Origin: an uncultured Sphingobacteriaceae bacterium
GTDB taxonomy: Bacteria > Bacteroidota > Bacteroidia > Sphingobacteriales > Sphingobacteriaceae
NCBI GenBank assembly: GCA_946887045.1
Contig: CAMPKC010000010.1
Coordinates: 32,701 to 96,700, forward strand
DNA: 64,000 bases
Direction: 5' to 3'
The notes under the pieces were generated by a model. The model was not told where the DNA came from and did no database searches. It worked only from the letters and a program-made list of their open reading frames with translations. Numbering within the stretch: position 1 is the stretch's first letter; every line of letters starts with the position of its first letter. Positions 9,641 through 17,451 of the stretch are shown one piece after another. Made by a program: the position numbers and the translations under genes.

Positions 9641-9715
9641 AAGGAAATTCTTAATGCAAATCTAAATGAGTGAGATAATGCATTAAATAAACAGCTGATA
9701 TAAACCCACACTTAT

Positions 9716-10753
9716 ATGAATAATTTAAAGTTAGTATTTGTACTTGCAGCAATGGTGGTATCCTCTATATCGTCCTTTGCTCAGAAGAGTTTTCAAGAAA
9801 TTAAACCTACCGAACTCTGGCCGGACGACAAAAACGAGCATATTCAGGCCCACGGCGGAGGAATTATAAAACGAGGTAAGGTTTACTACTGGTTTGGCGA
9901 AGATAGAAGAAAGAACAACGAAATTAATACCAGATACGTGGGATGTTACTCATCAAAGGATTTAGTTAACTGGAAATTTCGCGGCCAGGTTTTTAAAGCT
10001 TCCACTTTGGAGGGTATCAAAGAAGGTACATTGATTATTGAGCGGCCCAAAGTATTTTATAATGAGAAAACGAAAAAGTATGTAATGTATATGCACCTTG
10101 ATAGTGCGAAGTACAGGTTTGCAAGTGTAGGAGTGGCTGTATCAGACAAAGTTGATGGCGAATATAAGTTTGTAAAGAGTTTTCGGCCGTTGGGGTTGGA
10201 AAGCCGGGATATCGGACAATTCATCGATGATGATGGAACTGCTTACCTGATATTTGAAAGCAGGCCGTCAAAAGGATTTTACATTGCGAAGTTGACTGAT
10301 GACTATATGGATGTGGAAAAGAAGCCGATCTTTATTGAGGCACCGCTCGAAGGTGGAGCCATTGTTCACTACAATGGTTTGTACTATGCCATTGGCTCAG
10401 CGTTAACTGGCTGGCGCCCCAATCCTAATATGTATGCAACCGCCACATCGCTCTCTGGTCCCTGGTCGGAATTTAAGCATATAGCCCCACCTGAAACGGA
10501 TACTTACAAATCCCAGTCCACTATGATGATTAAAGTTACAGGAACAAAAGGGACTACGGTAATATTTATGGGAGATCAATGGAAGCCAAAGACCCAGTGG
10601 GATTCCCGCTATATATGGATGCCACTGGAGATTGGTAATGGTAATCTTTGGTTACCGAAGCCACGTCCCTGGATGCTGAATGTGAAAACCGGTGAATGGA
10701 AATATTCTGAAACTAACAAAGGTGATGGGAAGTATTCCGAAGCAAAAAAATAG
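9716..10753 (+). CDS. GH43 family glycosidase, exo-beta-1,3-galactanase-like
   Basis: 345 residues, signal peptide cleaved near SSFAQ. The start WPDD..EHIQAHGGGI, the YYWFGED strand, IERPKVFYN and the SQSTMMIKV/GTKGTTVIFMGDQW segments match the GH43 subfamily 24/34 type, known for exo-beta-1,3-galactanases. E109 (in ERPK) and Q267 (in SQST) sit where characterised members have the catalytic acid and the Gln that replaces the usual Asp base. It is therefore a five-bladed propeller enzyme, periplasmic or extracellular, probably removing galactose from galactan or arabinogalactan side chains. First gene of an enzyme operon behind operator site 2; 16 nt separate it from the following GH97 gene. 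The family is secure, the substrate inferred. Confidence 0.78.
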   Translation: MNNLKLVFVLAAMVVSSISSFAQKSFQEIKPTELWPDDKNEHIQAHGGGIIKRGKVYYWFGEDRRKNNEINTRYVGCYSSKDLVNWKFRGQVFKASTLEGIKEGTLIIERPKVFYNEKTKKYVMYMHLDSAKYRFASVGVAVSDKVDGEYKFVKSFRPLGLESRDIGQFIDDDGTAYLIFESRPSKGFYIAKLTDDYMDVEKKPIFIEAPLEGGAIVHYNGLYYAIGSALTGWRPNPNMYATATSLSGPWSEFKHIAPPETDTYKSQSTMMIKVTGTKGTTVIFMGDQWKPKTQWDSRYIWMPLEIGNGNLWLPKPRPWMLNVKTGEWKYSETNKGDGKYSEAKK

Positions 10754-10769
10754 AAACACCTCAATTTGG

Positions 10770-12668
10770 ATGAAAGCTTGTAAAATATTACTCAACCTAC
10801 TACTTTGTCTATCGCTGCCAGCTATGTCGCAGGATATCGTAAAAGGGACTGAGACAGCCCTGCAATCTCCTGATAAAAAGCTTGTAGTTAAATTTTATCA
10901 GAAAGTGTTTGGCGCTGGTAAACGAAAAATGTATTACCAGGTAAGCTATAACCATAAGTCGGTGATAAACGAGTCGGAACTTGATCTGCAGCTCGATAAC
11001 AATCTGTCTGAGCGGGCAATGGCCCTTCCGGTCGATAAGCATGAGAAATGGTTTGAAAATTTGTCTGTAAAAAAGCTTACCAGTGCCTCGAAGGATACAA
11101 CCTGGAAGCCCGTAGTAGGGGAGCGGGCACAGATTCGCGATCATTATAATTCGCTGACGGTAGAAACCGTAAAGGATGATAATCCTATCTATCTGGTTAA
11201 TATCGAGATCAGGGCTTACAATGAGGGAGTCGGGATTCGCTACTTCTTTCCCGAAAATCCCAAAGGAACTTATTACCGGATTATGTCAGAGAATACCGAA
11301 TTTTCTCTCCCTGAAGGCACTAAAGCCTGGCATGCGTCCTGGGGGCAAGCTCCATACAAGCTGCTGCCATTAAAAGACTGGCAGGACGAAAGCGAGCGGC
11401 CACTTACGCTCAAATTGTCAAACGGGCTTTATGCCTGCCTTGCAGAGGCACAAATGGTCGATTATGCCCGCACGAAATTTAAACTAAGTGTGTCAAAGCC
11501 TAATACTGTGCTTACATCTATGTATGCACCTGCCGATTTAATATCTCCTTTTGCTACGCCATGGAGGGTTATTATGGTAGCCGAAAGTGCAGGCGGCCTG
11601 ATTGAAAACAACCACCTCATACTCAGCTTAAATGAAGCTTGCAAGATTGCCGACCCAAGTTGGATAAAGCCGGGTAAAATAATGCGGGTAGCTAAATTAA
11701 CTACTTCAGACGCTAAGGCCAACATCGATTTTGCAGTACAGCACAATCTCCAGTATATCCTGTTCGATTGTTGCTGGTATGGCCATCATTATTCCTTTGA
11801 TAGCGATGCAACAAAAGTGGCTATACAGAACTTTGATTTACCTGCTATTATTCAATATGCAAAAGAAAAGGGCATTGGTGTATGGTTATATGTAAATCAG
11901 CAGGGCTTGCTTGCTCAGTCAGATTCGCTTTTTAAGGTTTATAACAGTTGGGGTGTTAAAGGCGTAAAATTTGGCTTTGTACAGTCAGGGTCACATCGTT
12001 GGACCACCTGGATCGAAAAAGCAATCCAACAAGCTGCAGATGCAAAGATCATGGTGAATGTTCACGACGACTGGAGGCCAACCGGCGAGCAGCGTACCTG
12101 GCCAAACCTCATGACTGCCGAGGGTATCCGTGGAAATGAAGAGATGCCCGATGCTACGCATAATACGGTTCTTCCTTTTACGCGCTATCTTGCAGGTGCG
12201 GCTGATTACACTATTTGCTATTACAATAGTCGGATTAAAACAACACATGCTCACCAACTGGCGATGGCTGCTGTTTATTACAGCCCAATTCAAACCCTAT
12301 TCTGGTATGATAAGCCGGAGTTTTCCAATAATGAACCTGAACTGGAGTTTTGGGATAGAATACCAGCAAGCTGGGACGAAACAAAGGTACTGCAAGGAGA
12401 ACCGGGACAATTTATTACCACCGCCCGAAGAAAAGGAAATGAATGGTTTTTGGGCTCTTTAACAAATACCGAGTCCAGAACTTTGAAGGTTAGATTAAGT
12501 TTTTTACCTGCGGGTAAGAAATATCTGGCAACTATATATTATGATGATAAGACAGCACCGACCAGGACCAAAGTTGGGATAAAACGGATACAGGTAAATT
12601 CATCTACGGTGTTGGAGGCTAATCTTGAGGCTTCAGGTGGGCAGGCAATCTGGATAAAGCCCCTGTAG
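10770..12668 (+). CDS. GH97 family glycosidase (paralogue 1)
   Basis: 632 residues from the ATG at 10770, chosen because MKACKILLNLLLCLSLPAMSQ is a clean signal peptide; an in-frame upstream ATG at 10692 would overlap the GH43 gene. GH97 layout: N-terminal beta-sandwich beginning LQSPDKKLVV (to about 290), (beta/alpha)8 barrel about 300-560, short C-terminal beta-sandwich. GH97 enzymes are Ca-dependent alpha-glucosidases (inverting, SusB type) or alpha-galactosidases (retaining). Here the retaining nucleophile motif KVDF is KFGF (G402), and the His of the HE motif of SusB-type enzymes is followed by Asp (HDD, D433). Mechanism and substrate are therefore uncertain. Second gene of the operon, upstream of two more GH97 genes. 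Confidence 0.85.
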   Translation: MKACKILLNLLLCLSLPAMSQDIVKGTETALQSPDKKLVVKFYQKVFGAGKRKMYYQVSYNHKSVINESELDLQLDNNLSERAMALPVDKHEKWFENLSVKKLTSASKDTTWKPVVGERAQIRDHYNSLTVETVKDDNPIYLVNIEIRAYNEGVGIRYFFPENPKGTYYRIMSENTEFSLPEGTKAWHASWGQAPYKLLPLKDWQDESERPLTLKLSNGLYACLAEAQMVDYARTKFKLSVSKPNTVLTSMYAPADLISPFATPWRVIMVAESAGGLIENNHLILSLNEACKIADPSWIKPGKIMRVAKLTTSDAKANIDFAVQHNLQYILFDCCWYGHHYSFDSDATKVAIQNFDLPAIIQYAKEKGIGVWLYVNQQGLLAQSDSLFKVYNSWGVKGVKFGFVQSGSHRWTTWIEKAIQQAADAKIMVNVHDDWRPTGEQRTWPNLMTAEGIRGNEEMPDATHNTVLPFTRYLAGAADYTICYYNSRIKTTHAHQLAMAAVYYSPIQTLFWYDKPEFSNNEPELEFWDRIPASWDETKVLQGEPGQFITTARRKGNEWFLGSLTNTESRTLKVRLSFLPAGKKYLATIYYDDKTAPTRTKVGIKRIQVNSSTVLEANLEASGGQAIWIKPL

Positions 12669-12732
12669 AGAGGCTTTGAACTTCAAATATTATTAAGAAC
12701 CGTACATATAAAACAACAACACACTTAAACAT

Positions 12733-14550
12733 ATGAAAATAAAGTTTCTGGTTATGATATTCCTTCTGCTCAATTTGAGGCAGAGGGTTCTGTCGCAGGA
12801 GCAACAGGTTCGCTCACCTGATGGTAAAACGTATATGCACATCTTTACTAAAGATGGAGAGCTTAGCTATAGTATAAGTTTTAACCGCAAAGAAATTATC
12901 AGTCCTTCCCTTCTGGGGCTTGAAGTAAATGGGTACAATAGCGGAACGAACGTAAATGTGAAGTCGGCAGATAAGAACTTCCATTCTGAAAGGATATCCT
13001 GGCCCATCGGGGAGAATTCCATTATTGACAACACCTATAATGAGCTTATTCTAGGGTGTGAATCTGGGCCATATACTTACAACCTGAAGGTTCGGGTATT
13101 TAACGGAAGCGTGGCTTTTAAGTATGTTTTTCCGACGCAAAACGGGCTGGAAAAAGCTACGATCAACAAAGAAAACACTGCTTTTACAATCAGTGATCCT
13201 GCTCTTATCTATCAATATCATCATGAATCGGTGTTTACGCCAACGAAAGTCGATACCTTAAACAAAACCTGCGATTTTCCGGCGACACTCAAAAGTCCCA
13301 ACTTCTACCTGAGTATAGGCGAAGCTGATAACCGGAATTATACTAAAGCAGAGCTAGCAAAAGGTTCAGGCAGTAATTCTCTTTCAGTAGCGTTCGTGCG
13401 TGACAAAGAAGTGACGTTTGATACAGGATTTGAAACACCCTGGCGAACGGTGAGTATTTCGAAGACGGCCATCGGACTTCATCAATTTAGCGAACTGTTT
13501 TTGAAGCTGACTCCACCCTCTCCTAATACAGATCTCAGTAAGATCGTTCCCGGTAAGCTTATTCGTGCGCAATTAAATACGCAAAGTGGCTTAGATTGTA
13601 TAGATCTTGCAAAGAAGATGAATTTTAAATATATCATGTTTGATGGCAGTTGGTATGGGCCAGACCGGGCGGTAAGCTCGGATCCTACAGTTCCCATTCC
13701 AGCTATTGACATGCCTAAAGTTTTGGAATACGCCAGGCAGAACGATATTAAATTGATTCTTTATCTTGATTATGTGGGCCTTCGCCTTTATCTGGATAAA
13801 GCACTGCCGGTATATAAGCAGTGGGGAGTTGCCGGCCTGAAGTTTGGATTTGTTGACGGTTTTTCTCAAAAGGGATTAACCTGGCTGGATAACGCAATAA
13901 AAAAGGTAAACGACAACGGTTTTCTTTTGAATATTCATGATAATTACAAGCCTACAGGATTAAGCCGGGCTTATCCTTATTTGTTGACTCAGGAAGGTAT
14001 TAGAGGGGACGAAAATAGCCCCGATGCATTTCATACCACCACCTTACCATACACACGTTTTCTTGCAGGCGCTGCCGATTTTACATTTTGTTTTCCTAAT
14101 CCAGCCAACAGCTACAGTAAAAACATCAAGGTAAGTAAAGCTCAGCAATTAGCACTTACGGTCGTTTATTTTAGTCCGCTTCAGGCTATTTTCTGGTATG
14201 GTAGGCCAAAGGACTACACCAACTTTGACGAAATAGAATTCTTTAAGTATGTTCCAACGGTTTGGGATGAGACACGATACTTAGCCGGGGAAATAGGAGA
14301 AAATATAAGCGTGGCCAGAAGAAAAGGTACAACCTGGTTTATTGGTAACGCAGCAGGGCTAAATGCTTGGAAAACGGATTTAAAACTTGATTTTCTGGAT
14401 AAGGGAAAGAGCTATAAGGCAACATTTTACGAAGATGGAAGTAGTGGCCAAATTGTTAAACGCGTTTCCCGGTTAAAAAGAGGCTATAAGTTAATGATTG
14501 ATTTGAAAACGAAAGGCGGCCAGGCAATTATGATTGAACGGGAGGAATAG
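12733..14550 (+). CDS. GH97 family glycosidase (paralogue 2)
   Basis: 605 residues, signal peptide MKIKFLVMIFLLLNLRQRVLSQ. The same three-domain GH97 layout as its neighbours: SPDGKTY start, FDGSWYGPD and LYLDYVGL barrel strands, LTQEGIRGDE, LPYTRFLAGAADFT, and a VARRKGTTWFIG C-terminal strand. As in paralogue 1, the retaining nucleophile position is Gly (KFGF, G372) and the His is followed by Asp (D403). It is 64 nt behind paralogue 1 and 70 nt before paralogue 3, all in one direction without an obvious terminator, so cotranscription is likely. The paralogues probably split related alpha-glycosidic linkages; the individual substrates are unknown. Confidence 0.85.
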   Translation: MKIKFLVMIFLLLNLRQRVLSQEQQVRSPDGKTYMHIFTKDGELSYSISFNRKEIISPSLLGLEVNGYNSGTNVNVKSADKNFHSERISWPIGENSIIDNTYNELILGCESGPYTYNLKVRVFNGSVAFKYVFPTQNGLEKATINKENTAFTISDPALIYQYHHESVFTPTKVDTLNKTCDFPATLKSPNFYLSIGEADNRNYTKAELAKGSGSNSLSVAFVRDKEVTFDTGFETPWRTVSISKTAIGLHQFSELFLKLTPPSPNTDLSKIVPGKLIRAQLNTQSGLDCIDLAKKMNFKYIMFDGSWYGPDRAVSSDPTVPIPAIDMPKVLEYARQNDIKLILYLDYVGLRLYLDKALPVYKQWGVAGLKFGFVDGFSQKGLTWLDNAIKKVNDNGFLLNIHDNYKPTGLSRAYPYLLTQEGIRGDENSPDAFHTTTLPYTRFLAGAADFTFCFPNPANSYSKNIKVSKAQQLALTVVYFSPLQAIFWYGRPKDYTNFDEIEFFKYVPTVWDETRYLAGEIGENISVARRKGTTWFIGNAAGLNAWKTDLKLDFLDKGKSYKATFYEDGSSGQIVKRVSRLKRGYKLMIDLKTKGGQAIMIEREE

Positions 14551-14620
14551 GCTAATTGAATTAATTTTTCAGCAGGAGAGGTATATTAATTGAAATTTAA
14601 ACACGTATTCTTTTAAAAAA

Positions 14621-16537
14621 ATGAAATTTTTTACTCTATGTTTAGTTCTCAGTCTTTTTTCTGCGGTATATGCCCAGAATCCGCAGAAGATATACCCGTT
14701 GTATTCTCCGGACAGAAAGTTGAAAATCGCGGTAGAGAAACAGCCTGATGGCAGTTATTGGTATAGCTTTTCTGCTAACAAAAAATTATTAATAGGCAAA
14801 TCACCAATCGGGTTTGAGACCGAAAAAAGTGGTAAAATCCCTTCCAGAGGATGGAAAGTTACAGCCCAGGATCGAAAAACAGTCAATTCTGTTTGGAAAC
14901 CCGTTTGGGGTAAGCGGCAAATAGTTTCTGATCGTTATAATGAATTGACACTAAAACTGTCTTCCGCCGAAAATAACTCAGAAAAAATGAACGTGGTGTT
15001 ACGGGCCTACAATGACGGCGTGGCATTCCGATACCTTATCCCACAAGCAAGTACCGCCGAACAGGAGGTTCTTTCAGAGCTTACCGGGTTTAATTTTGCT
15101 GGTGATTTTACGGCCTGGTATTATAATGGTGAAAAACATAATATCGGACCGGAATTGCTATCTGAGGCTGATGGCGACCGAATGCCGGTAATGACCATTA
15201 AAGCTGGTGATGCCTCCTATATGGCTATCCACGAGGCCTGTTTAGATGAAGGCCAACCCCTAAAACTACGATCTACAAAAGGAGAATTTTCGTTTTCTGT
15301 CACTTCGAAATCACGGCGGCTTCATCCTGGTTACCACTCTGCCTGGAGAGTTATCTTTTTTGGAGACACACCAGGCAAACTGGTTGATTCGCACTTATTG
15401 GAGTTGCTAAATCCTGCTCCTGAAATAGATTTTTCCTGGGTAAAGCCCGGTGTTGCGCTTTGGGATTGGAGGATAGATGGTGCAGTTTGGGATGACTTTC
15501 ATTATGAGATGAACTATGCTTCCTGGGTTAAGATGATCGATTTTGCTGCTAAACAAGGCTTTCCCCACCTTGTACTGGATGCCAACTGGTATGGACCGGA
15601 ATTTTCGAAAGACTCGGATCCTTTAAAAGGCGATAAAGCAAAGGATGTGCAAAATATTATTCGGTACGGGAAAGCAAAAGGTGTAGGTGTATGGCTCTAT
15701 CTGAATGATGTTGGTGGAAAGCGATTTCCTATAGAAAAAACACTCCAGCAATATGGTCTATGGGGGGCTGCCGGTGTGAAGTACGGCTTTATGGCAGGTA
15801 GTCCTGAAGAAAAAAATATCCGCACAAAAATGCTCACCGAACTAAGTGCGAAGAATAAATTGCTGATTGATTTTCACGATGGTCCGGTTCACCCTTACGG
15901 CCAGATGCGTACCTGGCCCAATGCCCTCACCCGGGAATATTGCAAAGCACAGCTGGATGGAAAGGATGTCTTTTATCCCAAAACGTTTGTAACCTCAGCC
16001 TTTGTAAATATGATTGCAGGGCCAGTTGATATGAATAATGGGATGTTCGATCTCCGCCAGGGAAAAACCACACGAAAAGATAACAATATGGAAGTTCCGT
16101 CCACGGTTGTTTCAGAGGCTGCCCGCACCCTCATCACTTTTTCCGGAGCAACCATTATTCCGGATATTCCCGAGTATTATCAGAAATATCCCGAATTGCT
16201 CGGTTTTCTATCAGCGCAGAAAATGCCCTGGAAGGAAAGTAAAACTTTAGCGGGCGAAATTGGAGAATATATCGTAACCATGCGGCAAGCTTCAGATGGA
16301 GTGTACCTGGTAGGCGCCGCTACAAACGAAAAGGAACGCTTACTTCAGATTCCAATGTCGTTTTTACCTCAGGGTACTTTTGTAGCCGAGGTCATAGAAG
16401 ACGGGGACACTGCTCATTATTTGACAAACAGGGAGACTTACAAGGTAATGAAGAAAAATATTACAAGAAAAGATACTCTAAATGTTAGGCTGGCTGCAGG
16501 TGGAGGTTCTTGCATTAAGCTTGTGATGAAGAAGTAA
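14621..16537 (+). CDS. GH97 family glycosidase (paralogue 3, most divergent)
   Basis: 638 residues, signal peptide MKFFTLCLVLSLFSAVYAQ. GH97 N-domain (YSPDRKLKIAVE), barrel with VLDANWYGPE, VWLYLNDVGG and IDFHDGPVHPYG, and a C-terminal beta-sandwich ending near GGGSCIKL. The nucleophile motif is KYGF (G389); D420 follows the His. The loop after RTWPNALTREY departs from its two neighbours: it lacks their EGIRG segment and instead reads CKAQLDGKDVFYPK, then the PVDMNNGMFDL segment. This suggests a different substrate pocket. Last gene of the 9716-16537 operon; an imperfect hairpin follows. Confidence 0.83.
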   Translation: MKFFTLCLVLSLFSAVYAQNPQKIYPLYSPDRKLKIAVEKQPDGSYWYSFSANKKLLIGKSPIGFETEKSGKIPSRGWKVTAQDRKTVNSVWKPVWGKRQIVSDRYNELTLKLSSAENNSEKMNVVLRAYNDGVAFRYLIPQASTAEQEVLSELTGFNFAGDFTAWYYNGEKHNIGPELLSEADGDRMPVMTIKAGDASYMAIHEACLDEGQPLKLRSTKGEFSFSVTSKSRRLHPGYHSAWRVIFFGDTPGKLVDSHLLELLNPAPEIDFSWVKPGVALWDWRIDGAVWDDFHYEMNYASWVKMIDFAAKQGFPHLVLDANWYGPEFSKDSDPLKGDKAKDVQNIIRYGKAKGVGVWLYLNDVGGKRFPIEKTLQQYGLWGAAGVKYGFMAGSPEEKNIRTKMLTELSAKNKLLIDFHDGPVHPYGQMRTWPNALTREYCKAQLDGKDVFYPKTFVTSAFVNMIAGPVDMNNGMFDLRQGKTTRKDNNMEVPSTVVSEAARTLITFSGATIIPDIPEYYQKYPELLGFLSAQKMPWKESKTLAGEIGEYIVTMRQASDGVYLVGAATNEKERLLQIPMSFLPQGTFVAEVIEDGDTAHYLTNRETYKVMKKNITRKDTLNVRLAAGGGSCIKLVMKK

Positions 16538-16630
16538 ATCAGTTCAGGATTAGGTAAGAGGATTTTCGTATCAGATAGCTGCAATTAGTTGTGAAGTAGG
16601 AACTTTTACTTCATTTAATCTAATATCCTA

Positions 16631-16669
16631 AAGCAGGCAGTCGTCTTAATTGAATGCCTGTTTGCTTTT
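16631..16669 (+). terminator. Possible terminator after the GH97 trio
   Basis: AAGCAGGCA (16631-16639) faces TGCCTG (16655-16660) followed by TTTGCTTTTA, an imperfect stem with one bulge and a T-rich tail about 95 bp after the stop codon. Confidence 0.4.
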
Positions 16670-16789
16670 AAAAGATGGTACCTCTATTCAATTCCCGACG
16701 ACTATTCTTCATAATTGTAGGATAATTATCTGATTTGTGTTCTTTTTATGGATCTACTATTCGGGCTGGGTTTGAAGTTAGTTAAGATG

Positions 16790-16805
16790 CTAAATCGATT
16801 TAAGG
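16790..16805 (+). promoter_or_regulatory. Operator-like palindrome without a clear promoter
   Basis: GCTAAATCGATTTAAG matches the LacI-type operator family seen at five other places. Here the -33 TTG is replaced by ATG, and no TAnnTTTG lies at the expected 20-bp distance. It is about 290 bp upstream of the mutarotase operon at 17098. It may be a decayed promoter or a secondary repressor site. Confidence 0.35.
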
Positions 16806-16830
16806 AATGATTAATGTGGGCATGTTGTTT

Positions 16831-17022
16831 TTAGTAAGTGTCGGATTTATGCAAAATAAAGTCTGTTTCGTATAATTCTGGGAGGACGGCTTTATATAGC
16901 TTTGTATCAATCAAATAACCTAAGGACAAGCCTGCGAGCTTATTTGTCAAGCCCTTTATAAACCAATAAATGAAACAACCTAATTCAGCCACAACTGGTA
17001 TCGAAAAATTGGAGTCAGCCAT
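16831..17022 (-). pseudogene. Possible small ORF or gene remnant, 63 codons
   Basis: The rest of the 16538-17097 gap has no supported gene. On the minus strand a 63-codon frame reads SIPVVAELGCFIYWFIKG followed by LAGLSLGYLI, a composition that looks more like protein than a random frame and includes a hydrophobic stretch. I do not recognise it, and it may be a fragment of a small membrane protein gene or chance. Confidence 0.2.
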
Positions 17023-17097
17023 TTTATCAGCGGTTTATAGATCTAGTCAGGCTTAGCTTATTATCACCAGGCAATGTCCCTAAATTTTTTAATATAA

Positions 17098-17451
17098 ATG
17101 AGATATTGTTTAGCACTAGACCTAAATGAAGACCTTGCTTTAATTGCGGAATACGAGCAATGGCATAAAAATGTATGGCCTGAAATAAGGGAAAGTATTA
17201 AGGCCTCCGGTATCACTGAAATGGAAATTTATCGCACAGGTAACCGGCTTTTTATGATTATGGAAACTGATGCCTCCTTTTTATTTAGTCGTAAAGCAGC
17301 TATGGATGCAGCTGATGCTAAAGTTCAGGAATGGGAGAGCCTAATGTGGAAGTTTCAGAAGCCGCTTCCCTGGGCGATGGAGGGTGAGAAATGGATACTA
17401 ATGAATAAAATATTTGAGTTAGAACAACACACTTTAGGAAATAATTATTAA
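17098..17451 (+). CDS. L-rhamnose/L-fucose-type mutarotase (RhaM family)
   Basis: 117 residues, no signal peptide, so cytoplasmic. The family (COG3254, L-rhamnose mutarotase) interconverts the anomers of a 6-deoxy sugar before isomerisation. Family hallmarks are visible: YEQWHKNVWPEI with the conserved His (H23), EIYRTGNRLFMIMET, and the C-terminal VQEWESLMWKFQKPLPWA followed by GEKW. The stop codon shares one base with the next start (TAATG), so it is translationally linked to the GH97 gene 17451 and, 6 nt later, to the fucosidase. That context favours L-fucose or L-rhamnose released by this enzyme set. Which sugar it acts on cannot be decided from sequence. Confidence 0.85.
   Translation: MRYCLALDLNEDLALIAEYEQWHKNVWPEIRESIKASGITEMEIYRTGNRLFMIMETDASFLFSRKAAMDAADAKVQEWESLMWKFQKPLPWAMEGEKWILMNKIFELEQHTLGNNY

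Noticed and set aside
10692..10769. Upstream start for the first GH97 gene
   Set aside because: It would overlap the GH43 gene and bury the clear signal peptide that begins at 10770.
12669..12732. Possible separate promoter between GH97 paralogues 1 and 2
   Set aside because: No TTG/TAnnTTTG pair or operator in the 64-nt gap; the genes are more simply read as one operon.
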